64,000 bases of DNA from Methanothrix harundinacea 6Ac (GCF_000235565.1 NC_017527.1:930001-994000); one strand, 5' to 3'; positions 43,753-53,023 are shown, counted from the first letter of the stretch. Numbers and translations are program-made. The notes: a model not told the origin generated them from the sequence alone.

Positions 43753-44730
43753 TCAGAAGAGGGCGAAGAGCTTCCCCAGGAAGAAGGCGTAGAATATCAC
43801 CAGCATCCAACCCTCCCAGTGGGTCATCTCCTTCTCCCATATCACGACGAAGTAGAGGAGGGTGGCGACGATCATCATCGGCATGACGAAGGCTGTTATC
43901 GTCTCGGGGATCACCACCGTCCCGAAGAGCGCCGAGATCCCCATGATCCCCAGGGCGTTGAAGATGTTCGAGCCGATGATGTTTCCGATGGCCAGCTCCG
44001 GCTTGTTCATGGCGGCGGCCTTGACGCTCACCACCAGCTCCGGGAGGGAGGTCCCCAGGGCGACGGCGCTGGCGGCGATGATCTCGGTCCCGATCCCGAC
44101 GATCTCCGAGAGCTTCACCACCGATACGACGGTGTAGTTCGCCCCTATGTAGAGGAAGACGACGCTTAGGAATAGCTTCAGGTAGACCCGGGGATCGAGC
44201 CTTCTCTTCTTGGGGTGGCCCACCCCTGCGGCCTCCAGCTCCTCCATCGTCCTATCCCTCGCCTCCTCCGCCACCCTCTCGACGCTGACGGCGTAGAGGA
44301 GGTAAACGAGGAGACAGGCGAGGCAGAGCAGCGCCTCGGGGAGGGTGAAGGCGCCGTCGCCGACCATCAGGGAGAGGAGGAGCGCCGAGCCGACGAAGAG
44401 GGGAAGATCGACGTTGGCGAGCTCGTAGCTCGTCACCATCTTCTTTCCGACGATGGCGGAGATCCCCAGGATGAGGAATATGTTCGTCACGTTCGAGCCC
44501 ATGACGTTCCCGGCCACGATCTCCGGGGAGCCCTTGATAACCGCCAGGACCGAAGAGACGAGCTCCGGGGTCGAGGTCCCCACGGCGACTATCGTCACCC
44601 CGATGATGAAGGGGGATATGCCGAAGCCGACGCCGATCCTCTCGGCGGAGTCGGTGAAGACGTCCGAGGCCTTCACCAGGACGGCGAGGCTCCCGACGAA
44701 GATCAGTCCCCATAGGAGGACGGAGAGCAT
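43753..44730 (-). CDS. CaCA-family Na+/Ca2+ exchanger-like antiporter
   Basis: The 325-residue protein has two inverted halves, each with the alpha-repeat motif: VAVGTSTPELVSSV near residue 50 and ALGTSLPELVVSV near 207, followed by GNVMGSNVTNIFLILG and GNIIGSNIFNALGIMG. A charged cytoplasmic loop lies between (about 155-185). Members exchange Ca2+ for Na+ or H+. It heads the ion-transport run. Confidence 0.93.
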   Translation of the reverse strand: MLSVLLWGLIFVGSLAVLVKASDVFTDSAERIGVGFGISPFIIGVTIVAVGTSTPELVSSVLAVIKGSPEIVAGNVMGSNVTNIFLILGISAIVGKKMVTSYELANVDLPLFVGSALLLSLMVGDGAFTLPEALLCLACLLVYLLYAVSVERVAEEARDRTMEELEAAGVGHPKKRRLDPRVYLKLFLSVVFLYIGANYTVVSVVKLSEIVGIGTEIIAASAVALGTSLPELVVSVKAAAMNKPELAIGNIIGSNIFNALGIMGISALFGTVVIPETITAFVMPMMIVATLLYFVVIWEKEMTHWEGWMLVIFYAFFLGKLFALF

Positions 44731-44813
44731 GCCCCCCCCTCAGCCGCCCGGGTTAAATGGTTTTCCAGGATGGCGGCGGGTCTGCCCTCCCCGCGGAAGG
44801 GGCGTGGCCGCCG

Positions 44814-45584
44814 TCACTCCACGTCGCTCCTCTCGAATAGGTAGGCTCCGAGCCCCAGGGCCGCTATGCTGCACGCCGTCAGGATCGCGAGGTCGAAGGC
44901 GAGGGAAAAGGAGCTCGCGCCGACGAGGGACCCCCGGAGGCCGTCGACGCCGTAGGTGAGGGGGTCGAGGTAGGAGAGGGTCCGAAGCCACGGAGGGAGG
45001 TTTGATATCGGAAACAGGGCGCCGGAGAGGAGGAAGAGCGGGAAGACCATGAAGTTCATGATCAATGAGAAGCCGGACATGTCCTTCATCCTGGAGGCGA
45101 AGGCGAGGCCGAGGCTGTTGAAGGTGGTGGCGATGAGGACCATGAAGACGAGGGCGAGGAGAAGGCCCGGAAGGCCGGAGATCTCCAGGCCCATGGCGAC
45201 GCCGGGGACGAGGATTATGAGCCCCTGCAAAACGGCGGTGGTGACGCCGCCCGCGGTCCTCCCGATGACGATGGAGAGCCTGGATACCGGGGCGACCATG
45301 ATCTCCCGGAGGAAGCCGAACTCCCGGTCCCAGAGCATCGAGAGCCCCCCGAAGGTGGAGGAGAAGAGGAGCGTCATCCCTATTATCCCGGGGGCGAGGA
45401 AGCTGATGTAGTCTACGCCCTCGGGGATCGCAGGCATTGCCGCCGACCGGAAGCCGAAGCCGAGGAAGGCGAGGAAGAAGAAGGGCGGGGCCAGGGAGCC
45501 GAAGACCCGGCTCTTGAGCCTGAAGAAGCGGATCATCTCCCGCAGCCACAGGCTGTAGATGGCGTAGATGTTCAGCGAGATCAT
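44814..45584 (-). CDS. ABC-2 type transporter permease
   Basis: The 256-residue product has six membrane segments and the ABC-2 signature near FMVFPLFLLSGALFPISNLPPWL (in short blocks) with the following DPLTYGVDGLRG. The N-terminus REMIRFFRLKSRVFG is typical of DrrB/Nod-type permeases. It follows its ATPase (45661) by 76 nt. These pairs export drugs, lipids or polysaccharides. Confidence 0.93.
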   Translation of the reverse strand: MISLNIYAIYSLWLREMIRFFRLKSRVFGSLAPPFFFLAFLGFGFRSAAMPAIPEGVDYISFLAPGIIGMTLLFSSTFGGLSMLWDREFGFLREIMVAPVSRLSIVIGRTAGGVTTAVLQGLIILVPGVAMGLEISGLPGLLLALVFMVLIATTFNSLGLAFASRMKDMSGFSLIMNFMVFPLFLLSGALFPISNLPPWLRTLSYLDPLTYGVDGLRGSLVGASSFSLAFDLAILTACSIAALGLGAYLFERSDVE

Positions 45585-45660
45585 ATCAGGACGTCCTCCT
45601 CATCAGCTCCTCCTCTTCATCATCAGCTCCTCCTCCCCCCTCTTCAGCGCCCTCAAGTTA

Positions 45661-46668
45661 TCAGTGCCTCCTCGTCCTCATCCTGCTCTGGACCGCCACC
45701 ATCCGACCGGCGCCGGCCGACTCCGCCTCCCGGATCTTTTTGCCGGTGAACTTGAGGAAGACGTCCTCCAGGGTCGGCTCGTGCATGGTGACCGACCGGA
45801 TCAGAAGCCCGGCCCGGCTGGCGGCGAGGACGATCTCGGGGATCCGGGCCTCGGACCTGTCGACGCTGAGCCGCAGGGTCGAGCCCGCCCGGTCCACGGC
45901 CTCAACCCCTTCGAGATCCGATAAGGCTCCGACCTGCTCGTCGGTGACGGAGTCGTCCACCTCCAGGTTGACGATGTCCGCGCCGATGAGGTCTTTGAGC
46001 CTCTCCGGGCTGTCCAACGCTACGATCCTCCCCCGGTCGATGATGGCGACCCTCTCGCAGAGGTGGTCCGCCTCCTCCATATAATGGGTCGTCAGGACGA
46101 CGGTCACCCCCTCCTCCTCGTTCATCCGCTCGATGTAGCGCCAGATGTACCTCCTGGTCTGGGCGTCGAGGCCCAATGTCGGCTCGTCCAAAAAGAGGAC
46201 GGAAGGGTGGTGCATCAGACCCCGGGCGATCTCCAGCCTCCTCTGCATCCCCCCGGAGTAGTCCTCCATCAGCACATCGGCCTTATCGTTCAGGTCGACG
46301 AGCTCCAGGACCTCGGCGATCCTATCGGCCCGGGTCTTTCGGTCCATCCCGTACATCCGGCCGTGAAAGTCCAGGTTCTCGCGGCCGGAGAGCTGGCTGT
46401 CCACGGACGGGTCCTGGAAGACGACGCCGATGGAGCTTCTGACGGCGTCCCTCTCTCTTTTTATGTCGTAGCCCCAGACGGCAGCCGACCCGGCCGAGGG
46501 GCGCAGCATCGTCGTCAGGATCTTGATGATAGTGCTCTTTCCCGCGCCGTTGGGGCCGAGGAGGCCGAAGAGCTCGCCCCGCTCGATTTCGAGGTCGACG
46601 TCGTCGACGGCGAGAAAGCCGTTGAACCGCATCGTCAGGCCGCGAGCGGCGATGGCTGGAGCGTCCAT
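45661..46668 (-). CDS. ABC-2 type transporter ATPase, DrrA-like
   Basis: The 335-residue ATPase has Walker A GPNGAGKST near residue 38, the Q-loop VFQDPSVDSQLSGRENLDFHGRMYG, signature YSGGMQRRLEIARGL, Walker B VLFLDEPTLGLDAQTRR and H-loop TTHYM. A C-terminal extension of about 110 residues is typical of the DrrA group. It pairs with the permease at 44814. The gene is divergent from the radical SAM pair. Confidence 0.95.
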   Translation of the reverse strand: MDAPAIAARGLTMRFNGFLAVDDVDLEIERGELFGLLGPNGAGKSTIIKILTTMLRPSAGSAAVWGYDIKRERDAVRSSIGVVFQDPSVDSQLSGRENLDFHGRMYGMDRKTRADRIAEVLELVDLNDKADVLMEDYSGGMQRRLEIARGLMHHPSVLFLDEPTLGLDAQTRRYIWRYIERMNEEEGVTVVLTTHYMEEADHLCERVAIIDRGRIVALDSPERLKDLIGADIVNLEVDDSVTDEQVGALSDLEGVEAVDRAGSTLRLSVDRSEARIPEIVLAASRAGLLIRSVTMHEPTLEDVFLKFTGKKIREAESAGAGRMVAVQSRMRTRRH

Positions 46669-46788
46669 GGGAGGTGATGAGGGTGGGGGGGGTTTATAGG
46701 TTTGCGTAGGCCTTGGGCCCTCGGATCATCTGGCGAGGTCTGGACCGGAGTCGTAACCTTAATCTTCGATCGGCTGGCATTGGCGAGT

Positions 46789-48177
46789 ATGCCCCCCAAG
46801 GTCCTCTTCACCACCGTTTACAAGAACGACCCGGAGCCCTACGACTACATAGGCTCCAACGCCCGGTCGAAGTGGTTTCGGTTCAGCTGGCCTCGGATCC
46901 AGTCCTTCGGCCTGCGCTTCCTCAAGCAGAACATCCCCGAGATCGAGATTTTGGAGTACCCGACCTTCGAGGATTATAAGAAGCGGCTCGCCGAGGGCTG
47001 GGACGTCGTCGGCTTCTCCTTCTACTTGAACGAGACGTGCGAGATCTTGGAGATGGTCGAGGCGGCCCGGGCCTCGGGGAAGGCCGGCGAGCTCTGGGCA
47101 GGAAACTACGGCGCTTTGACGCCCCAAATTCAGGACAAATTCGACCGGATCTTCGAGGGGTACGCCGAGGGGGCGGTCGCCCCCTACTTCGGCCGCAAGA
47201 TCGAGCAGAATCAGGTCTTGCATCCGCCGCTGATCGAGTACCTGGCAACCCCCTTCAAGAAGAAGCTGAACATCTACGGGATCATGTTCACGACGAGGGG
47301 CTGCGGCGTCGGCTGCAAGTTCTGCCAGACCCCCAAGTTCTGCAACAGGCCCCATCCCGTCCCCCTGGAGAGCCTGGAGCGGGTCATCTCCTACTACAAG
47401 GAGCATGAGATCAACGTCGTCCTGATCGAGGACGAGAACTTCGGAGCCAACCGCCGCCACGCCGACCGGGTCGTCGACCTCCTCGACGAGTACGGGATGG
47501 TCTGGGGGTGCATGGCCCGGGCCGACTATCTGAGGAAGAAAATACCCGAATGGGTCGAGATGAGGGCGAAGCCCGACCCGGCTACGGGGAGAAAGCCCCG
47601 GATGGTGAAGGGGTTTGCGGGGGCTGCCATCGGGATCGAGAACCTCCACCAGGAGAAGCTCGACGACATCAACAAGAAGGAGGGGACCGAGGACGTCCTG
47701 GAGACGGTGAGGCTCCTCCAGAAGTATGGTCTGGGAACGGTGGGCTACTACATGATCGGGTTTCCCGACGACACAAAGGAGTCCCTTCGAAAGGACATCG
47801 CCGACCTCGCGAGCCTCAAGCTCGACATAACCCAGATCTGCATCATGACGCCACTTCCCCAGACGAAGCTCTGGGACGAGCTCGACGAACAGTTTGGGAT
47901 CTTCGAGGAGGACTGGCACAAGTTCGACATGAAGCACCTCGTCTGGAACCATCCGAACATACCGCCAAAGGAGATGGAGGAGATCCTCAGCTGGTCCCTA
48001 AAGCGCGTCTACAACCGGCTGACGCCCCTGCGGACCAGCTATCGGGTCTGGGCGAACGCCTACCGGTACGCCGGGATCGACGGGATGAAGGAGGTCGCAT
48101 CCTACGTCTCCCGGGCGAACCGGTTCGACTTCCACCCCGAGAAGCCGTGGTTCTTGGAGCCGGAGGCGAGACGGTAA
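46789..48177 (+). CDS. B12-binding-domain radical SAM protein 1
   Basis: The 462-residue protein has an N-terminal Rossmann-like domain of the cobalamin-binding type (about 1-155; no clear DxHxxG was found), then a radical SAM barrel with the cluster motif C-GVG-C-KF-C (RGCGVGCKFC, near residues 171-178). A further TPKFC lies just after. It has a long helical C-terminal part ending near HPEKPWFLEPE. Members modify lipids, porphyrinoids or other small molecules. The start is ATG 46789. The two rSAM genes are 1 nt apart, so they are surely cotranscribed. Confidence 0.9.
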   Translation: MPPKVLFTTVYKNDPEPYDYIGSNARSKWFRFSWPRIQSFGLRFLKQNIPEIEILEYPTFEDYKKRLAEGWDVVGFSFYLNETCEILEMVEAARASGKAGELWAGNYGALTPQIQDKFDRIFEGYAEGAVAPYFGRKIEQNQVLHPPLIEYLATPFKKKLNIYGIMFTTRGCGVGCKFCQTPKFCNRPHPVPLESLERVISYYKEHEINVVLIEDENFGANRRHADRVVDLLDEYGMVWGCMARADYLRKKIPEWVEMRAKPDPATGRKPRMVKGFAGAAIGIENLHQEKLDDINKKEGTEDVLETVRLLQKYGLGTVGYYMIGFPDDTKESLRKDIADLASLKLDITQICIMTPLPQTKLWDELDEQFGIFEEDWHKFDMKHLVWNHPNIPPKEMEEILSWSLKRVYNRLTPLRTSYRVWANAYRYAGIDGMKEVASYVSRANRFDFHPEKPWFLEPEARR

Positions 48178-48178
48178 C

Positions 48179-49636
48179 ATGAAGGTACTACTGCTCTCCT
48201 CGCCGGTCGTCCAGCCCGACTTCGACCGGATCGCGCGGATCCCGAACTACGGCCTCGTCTCCATCGCCGGAAACGTCGACGACCTCTGCACCGTCGACGT
48301 CGCCGACCTCCACGGAGTGAAGAGGCCGAGGGAGTATCTCGAAGGGATCTTGAGGAACGGCTACGACCTCGTCGGCTTAAGCTGCATGAGCTTTCAGTAC
48401 CACGCCGTCCTCCCCCTGGCCAAAATGGCGAAGGAGAGCGGCGCTGCGACGGTCTTCGGCGGCTACCACCCGACCCTAAACTACGACGAAATCGGCGAGA
48501 GCCCCGAGGGGCGCCTTTCCGACTACATCGTCCGGGGAGAGGGGGAGGCGACCTTCCGGGAGTTGATCGAAGCCATCGACGACGGCCGCGACCTCGCCGG
48601 CGTCCGGGGCCTCTCGTACTGGGGAGGGGATAAGATGGTCCATAACCCCCCCCGCCCCGTTCTGGATGTCTCGGATATTGAGCTACCCAACCGCGACTGT
48701 CGGCTGATCACCAAGGGATTTCAGAGCTTCGGCATACCAATCGACTCCGTCGAGACGAGCCGGGGGTGCACCAACGGCTGCAAGTTCTGCTCCATCCAGC
48801 AGATGTACGGCCGATCCTTCCGCAGGTACCCCTTCGATCGAATCCTGGACGACATCCGGGATGCCGAGGCCCACGGGGCGAGGTCGATCTTCTTTCCCGA
48901 CGACAACATGACCCTGGACGTCAAAAGGATGGAGCGGCTCTGCGACGCCATCGTCGAGGCCGGCCTCTCCCACCTCAAGTACAAGGTCCAGGCCTCGGCC
49001 CGGGGGATCGGGTCGAGCCGGAGGCTCGTCCAGAAGATGGCCGCCTCCGGCTTTGACGGGGTATTTCTGGGGATCGAGAACACCAGCCGCGATAACCTGC
49101 GGTTTTTGGGGAAGGGGAAGATGTCCGACAACGCCGATAAGGCGATCGAGTACATGCACGATAACGAGATCATCGTCTCTGCGGGGCTGATCGGAGGAAA
49201 CCCCGAGGACGACGCCGAGGACCTCTGGTCGAACTTCGAGCTGGCTCGAAAGCTCAAAGTGGACATACCGATCTTCTACATCAACACCCCCTACCCCAAG
49301 ACGGAGATGCGAGAAGAACTAAAGGAGATGGGGCTCATCGCCTGCGACGACTACCGGTTCTACGACGGCCTCCACGCCAACCTGAATACAAAATATCTCA
49401 CCGCCGAAGAAGTCCAGTACATCACGTGGGAGATGAACGCGAAGTACTACGACCTCTCGTGGTTTCGGTACAACAAGATCAAGAGGGTCTACCCGAAGTG
49501 GTTCCTGAGGGAGACGCTACGGCTCGTCCCCTTCTACGCCAAAAGGAAGCTCGGCCTCCTCCTGGGCCTCAAGACCCCCCGGGACTACTTCAGAGAGGAC
49601 CTGGAGCGGGGGGAGCTGTGCAAGGGGGTGGCCTGA
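48179..49636 (+). CDS. B12-binding-domain radical SAM protein 2
   Basis: The 485-residue protein starts MKVLLLSSPVVQPDFDRIARIPNYG, an N-terminal cobalamin-binding-type fold (to about 150), and carries FGGYHPTLN and YIVRGEGEATF, as in other B12-rSAM enzymes. The cluster motif is SRGCTNGCKFC (near residues 198-205). It differs from its neighbour in the middle, so the two are probably not simple duplicates but work together. The substrate is not apparent; lipid or tetrapyrrole modification are the usual roles. Confidence 0.9.
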   Translation: MKVLLLSSPVVQPDFDRIARIPNYGLVSIAGNVDDLCTVDVADLHGVKRPREYLEGILRNGYDLVGLSCMSFQYHAVLPLAKMAKESGAATVFGGYHPTLNYDEIGESPEGRLSDYIVRGEGEATFRELIEAIDDGRDLAGVRGLSYWGGDKMVHNPPRPVLDVSDIELPNRDCRLITKGFQSFGIPIDSVETSRGCTNGCKFCSIQQMYGRSFRRYPFDRILDDIRDAEAHGARSIFFPDDNMTLDVKRMERLCDAIVEAGLSHLKYKVQASARGIGSSRRLVQKMAASGFDGVFLGIENTSRDNLRFLGKGKMSDNADKAIEYMHDNEIIVSAGLIGGNPEDDAEDLWSNFELARKLKVDIPIFYINTPYPKTEMREELKEMGLIACDDYRFYDGLHANLNTKYLTAEEVQYITWEMNAKYYDLSWFRYNKIKRVYPKWFLRETLRLVPFYAKRKLGLLLGLKTPRDYFREDLERGELCKGVA

Positions 49637-49671
49637 AGAGCCTGGGACCAGAATTGAGATCGACCGAAAAA

Positions 49672-50736
49672 TCAATCAGATGGGTGAACAGCAGCGTTGC
49701 AGGCCCCATAGAGGCTCACGTCATAGTTTGTGATGACACTAACCGGAGTCCTCTCCAGAAGGTGGCGCTGCTTCTCGGCGTTCAGAAACTCGGTGGAGAA
49801 CTCTGTCGACGCGAAGACCTCTCTATTTTTGGCGGCGATCCCCCCGGCGATGTAGAGGCCGCCGGTGGCGACCGCCTCCAGGACGAAGTTCTTGGCGCAC
49901 CTGCCGAAGCACCTCGCGTAGACGGCGAAGGTCTCGCGGCATAGGGGGTCTGTCTTTCTCTGCTTTGAGATGGCGGCGGCCTTATCCTCGGCCTCCTCGA
50001 TCTCGGCGGTCAGATCCGTCCGACCGCGCCTCCCCTTCAGAAAATCGTAGATCACCTCGATCCCCCGCCCCGAGAGGAGGTCCTCGTAGCTGGCGGGGGT
50101 ATCTCTCCCGCCCCGGATGAAATCGGCGAGGTCGAGGTCGAAATGATCCTGGATCGGAAAGTCCGCGTGCCCCCCTTCGCTGGGGACAGGTCTGTATTTT
50201 TCGCCGTCATAGACCAGGATCGCCTTGCCGAGGCCGGTCCCGGCGCCGATCACCGCCCGTCCGTCGCCGAAGGCCGGATCGCCCCCCTTCGCAGAGAAGA
50301 GGTCGGTTTCCTTCAGGGATTCGATCCCCCGTCCGATGATCTGAAAGTCGTTCTCTATCCTGAACTCCTCAAAGCCGAACTCCCTCCTCATCTCCTCGGC
50401 GTCCACCGTCCAGGGGAGGTTCGTAGGCTTCGCCTTTCTGGGGTCGGTGACGGGACCCGCAACCCCGACGACGCCCCGGACGACCTCAATCCCGTATTTC
50501 ACCCGGCCATAATCGAGGGCCTCCCGGATCGCCGGTGCGAGGGAGGTGAGCCTTCGGCTCTCGAAGTGGGCGGAGTAGAGGAGGGTGGCCTTCCCCTCCC
50601 TCACCCCGGCGACGGCGATGTTGGTGTTCGTCCCTCCGACGTCCCCGCCGAGGACGAAGCCTTCGAACTGACCTACGTCGAAATCCGGCTGGTGGATCCT
50701 CGTCTTCATCTCATCTATCGCCCCGTTGCTCTTCAT
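49672..50736 (-). CDS. glk: Glucokinase-family sugar kinase
   Basis: The 354-residue product has the ATP-binding motif LGGDVGGTNTNIAVAG (near 27-42), the phosphate motif GAGTGLGKA near 155, the sugar-binding SEGGHADFP near 177 and YIAGGIAAKN near 294. It matches the bacterial-type glucokinase (Glk) rather than the ROK family or ADP-dependent kinases. It would phosphorylate glucose with ATP. A glucokinase is unusual for a strict acetoclast; glycogen metabolism is one option. The start is ATG 50736 (GGTGACC before it). Confidence 0.88.
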   Translation of the reverse strand: MKSNGAIDEMKTRIHQPDFDVGQFEGFVLGGDVGGTNTNIAVAGVREGKATLLYSAHFESRRLTSLAPAIREALDYGRVKYGIEVVRGVVGVAGPVTDPRKAKPTNLPWTVDAEEMRREFGFEEFRIENDFQIIGRGIESLKETDLFSAKGGDPAFGDGRAVIGAGTGLGKAILVYDGEKYRPVPSEGGHADFPIQDHFDLDLADFIRGGRDTPASYEDLLSGRGIEVIYDFLKGRRGRTDLTAEIEEAEDKAAAISKQRKTDPLCRETFAVYARCFGRCAKNFVLEAVATGGLYIAGGIAAKNREVFASTEFSTEFLNAEKQRHLLERTPVSVITNYDVSLYGACNAAVHPSD

Positions 50737-50778
50737 CCAGGTCACCGATCATCCCGCCAAGAGCCTTCCTCTTAAAAC

Positions 50779-52728
50779 CTAAACCCCCTCCAGCCTATCG
50801 AGCGCCTCCGCCGCCTTCCTGCGGACATCGGGGTCCTCGTCCTCCAGCGCCTTCTTCAGGGGCTCTTCTGCCCTCGGGTCTCCTATCTCGGCCAGGGCAG
50901 CGGCCGCCGCAAACCTCACCACCTCGTCCTCATCGGCTAGGGCGGCGATGAGCGGCTCCGCCCTTCTATCGTCATCGAACCCCGCGAGTCCGACGACGGC
51001 CATCAGCCTCACCGCCTGATCTTCGTTCTTCAGAGCCTCTATAAGCGGATCGACGGCCTTCGGGTCGCCGATCTCCCCCAGAGCCCAGGCAGCCCAGATC
51101 TGGACGGATGGGTCCTCTTCCTCGAGAGCTTTTATGAGGGGATCGACGGCATCGCCGCCTATCTCGGCCAGGGCCGCGGCCGCCACGGTCCTCACCCCTT
51201 CATCCTCGTCGCCGAGTCCGGCGATCAAGGGATCGACGGCCTCAGGGCCGCCGATGGAGCCGAGGGCGAGGGACGCCCAGCTCCTGACGCTCGCTTCCTC
51301 GTCCCCCAGGGCCTCGATGAGTGGTCTTGTCGCCCTCTCGTCCCCGACGGTCGCCAGGGCTTGGGCGGCCCCGGCTCTCACCTCCGGCGCCTCATCTTCG
51401 AGGAGGTCTATCAGGGGGCCCGCCGCCTTCTCGCTACCGATATCCCCGAGGGCGACCCCCGCCATCGCCCTCACCTCCGGCTCGTCGTCTTTTAGAAGAT
51501 CGATCAGCGGGCTGACAGCCCTCTCATCTCCCAGGCCCCCGAGGATCATTGCTCCATATATCCGAAGGGCAGGATCGTCGTCTTTGAGAGATGAGATGAG
51601 GCCGTCGATGGCTCTCGGATCATCCCCCATCTCGCCGAGGGCGTAGACCGCTGCCGCTCTGACGGCGGGCTCTCCGTCCTTCAGAGCCTCGATGAGAGGA
51701 TCGATAGCCTCCGGTGATCCCGATCCGCCGAGGACTCCTGCTGCGATCAGCCGGACGGTGGCGTTCTCATCTCCTAGAGCGGCTATCAGGGGGCCGAGCG
51801 CCCTCGGATCCCCGATCCTTCCCAGGGCCTCTGCCGCCATCGCCCTGACGGACCAGTTCCCATCTCCGAGGGCCTCGGCAAGGTGATCGACGGCCCCGGC
51901 CCCTCCTATCTCTCCCAGGAGGGCGTCGGTGAGAGGCTCGAAACCCCTCGGATCAGCGAGCCTTCCCAGGGCGGCAGCCGCCAGAGTCCGGACGGCCGGG
52001 TCCTCGTCCAGAAGAGCGCCGATGACGGGATCGACCGCTCTATCGTCTCCGATGCCGGCCAGGGCGATCACCGCAGCCCCGCGGACCTCCCATTCGACGT
52101 CCTTGAGGGCTTCGATGAGGGGTCCGACGGCCCTCGCATCGCCCATCTCTCCCAGAGAGAGGGCGGCGGCCACCCGCTCCTCTGGATCGCCGTGCTCCAG
52201 ATCGTATAAGAGGCGGGATAGCTCGTCATCTTCTTCTGACGCCCCATCTTTTTCCTCTTCTTTTTCTTCTTCAACCCCTTCGTCATCGCCGGTAGCTTCA
52301 ATTATCTTTCCCAGGGCGTCGGAGGCCTTCGACCTGACCCACGGGTCCTCATCCCGGAGGGCTTCTCTGAGGGGGACGATGGCCCTCGGATCTCCGATAT
52401 CCCCAAGATGGGTCGCAGCCCACCCCCGGACCCATTTGTCCTCGTCCTCGAGGGCCAGGATCACCCGGTCCAGATATTCGGGCCTGCCGAGCTTGACTAG
52501 AGAGCTTGCTGCATGGACTCGGACCATGGAGACCTCATCGGATAGGGCCTCGATGAGGGGGTCGATCGCCCGGGGGTCGCCGAGATTTCCGAGGCTCGCT
52601 GCCCCTCCGGCCCGCAGCCCCCATTCCGGGTCCTTCAGGTACGCTATGGCATCGTCCACCTGGTCTGCGGCGACCAGGCCCGCCAGCGCCGCGATGATCA
52701 ATAATACAAAAATCGGCTTAAGTTTCAT
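50779..52728 (-). CDS. Secreted HEAT-repeat (PBS lyase-like) protein
   Basis: The 649-residue protein has a signal peptide (KPIFVLLIIAALAGLVAA), then about 18 HEAT-like repeats of roughly 31 residues each with the consensus DPRAIDPLIEALKDEDPAVRAAAAEALGEIG (in short parts). An acidic insert of about 30 residues (rich in Glu and Asp, near 150-180) splits the array. Such arrays bind proteins. The start is ATG 52728. It is divergent from the AlbA_2 gene. Like the TPR protein at 2775 it is an exported repeat scaffold. Confidence 0.9.
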   Translation of the reverse strand: MKLKPIFVLLIIAALAGLVAADQVDDAIAYLKDPEWGLRAGGAASLGNLGDPRAIDPLIEALSDEVSMVRVHAASSLVKLGRPEYLDRVILALEDEDKWVRGWAATHLGDIGDPRAIVPLREALRDEDPWVRSKASDALGKIIEATGDDEGVEEEKEEEKDGASEEDDELSRLLYDLEHGDPEERVAAALSLGEMGDARAVGPLIEALKDVEWEVRGAAVIALAGIGDDRAVDPVIGALLDEDPAVRTLAAAALGRLADPRGFEPLTDALLGEIGGAGAVDHLAEALGDGNWSVRAMAAEALGRIGDPRALGPLIAALGDENATVRLIAAGVLGGSGSPEAIDPLIEALKDGEPAVRAAAVYALGEMGDDPRAIDGLISSLKDDDPALRIYGAMILGGLGDERAVSPLIDLLKDDEPEVRAMAGVALGDIGSEKAAGPLIDLLEDEAPEVRAGAAQALATVGDERATRPLIEALGDEEASVRSWASLALGSIGGPEAVDPLIAGLGDEDEGVRTVAAAALAEIGGDAVDPLIKALEEEDPSVQIWAAWALGEIGDPKAVDPLIEALKNEDQAVRLMAVVGLAGFDDDRRAEPLIAALADEDEVVRFAAAAALAEIGDPRAEEPLKKALEDEDPDVRRKAAEALDRLEGV

Positions 52729-52790
52729 ATCGACATCCCCTGTCAATAGGAGACGGTCCTGAAGATTGAAAAGTATATCGTCGCTTCAGA

Positions 52791-52824
52791 ACTATAAACA
52801 GCCTGAAACGAACAGCCTGAAACG
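52791..52824 (-). promoter_or_regulatory. HEAT-gene promoter with 14-bp direct repeat
   Basis: The minus strand reads GCTGTTTATAGTTC (TATA 52791-52799), placing transcription start near 52767. Directly upstream AACAGCCTGAAACG is repeated twice in tandem (plus 52797-52810 and 52811-52824), a possible operator overlapping the promoter. Confidence 0.4.
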
Positions 52825-52906
52825 GCCCGCCGGATGCCCCCATCCAATAGAGATCTCTTCATCTCCGGCGACCCCGGTCCGTCCGACCGCCATATTCTAA
52901 CCCTCT

Positions 52907-52991
52907 GATATCTGCAACCCCTCGATATCCTCAACCCGTCGATATCCGTAAGCTCCCGATATCCCTATCCCCTCTATATCCGCAACCGCTA
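52907..52991 (+). repeat. Five 17-bp iterons with GATATC cores
   Basis: GATATC begins at 52907, 52924, 52941 and 52958, and TATATC at 52975, each 17 bp apart. The rest of each unit is loosely conserved (pattern CGATATCCnCAACCC). A further degenerate unit may precede at about 52891. The array lies in the gap between the divergent HEAT and AlbA_2 genes. It resembles a cooperative protein-binding site; its function is not known. Confidence 0.7.
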
Positions 52992-52992
52992 A

Positions 52993-53006
52993 ATCCTCCG
53001 GAGGAT
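52993..53006. promoter_or_regulatory. Perfect 14-bp palindrome ATCCTCCGGAGGAT
   Basis: The palindrome directly follows the 17-bp iterons and ends 17 nt before the AlbA_2 ATG. It could be a dimer-binding operator; GGAGG within it is too far from the ATG to serve as a normal ribosome site. Confidence 0.45.
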
Positions 53007-53023
53007 ATTTTGAAGATGGTGCC

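Noticed and set aside
50800-52650. Regular ~93-bp direct repeats
   Set aside because: They encode the HEAT repeats of the secreted protein and are not a non-coding array.
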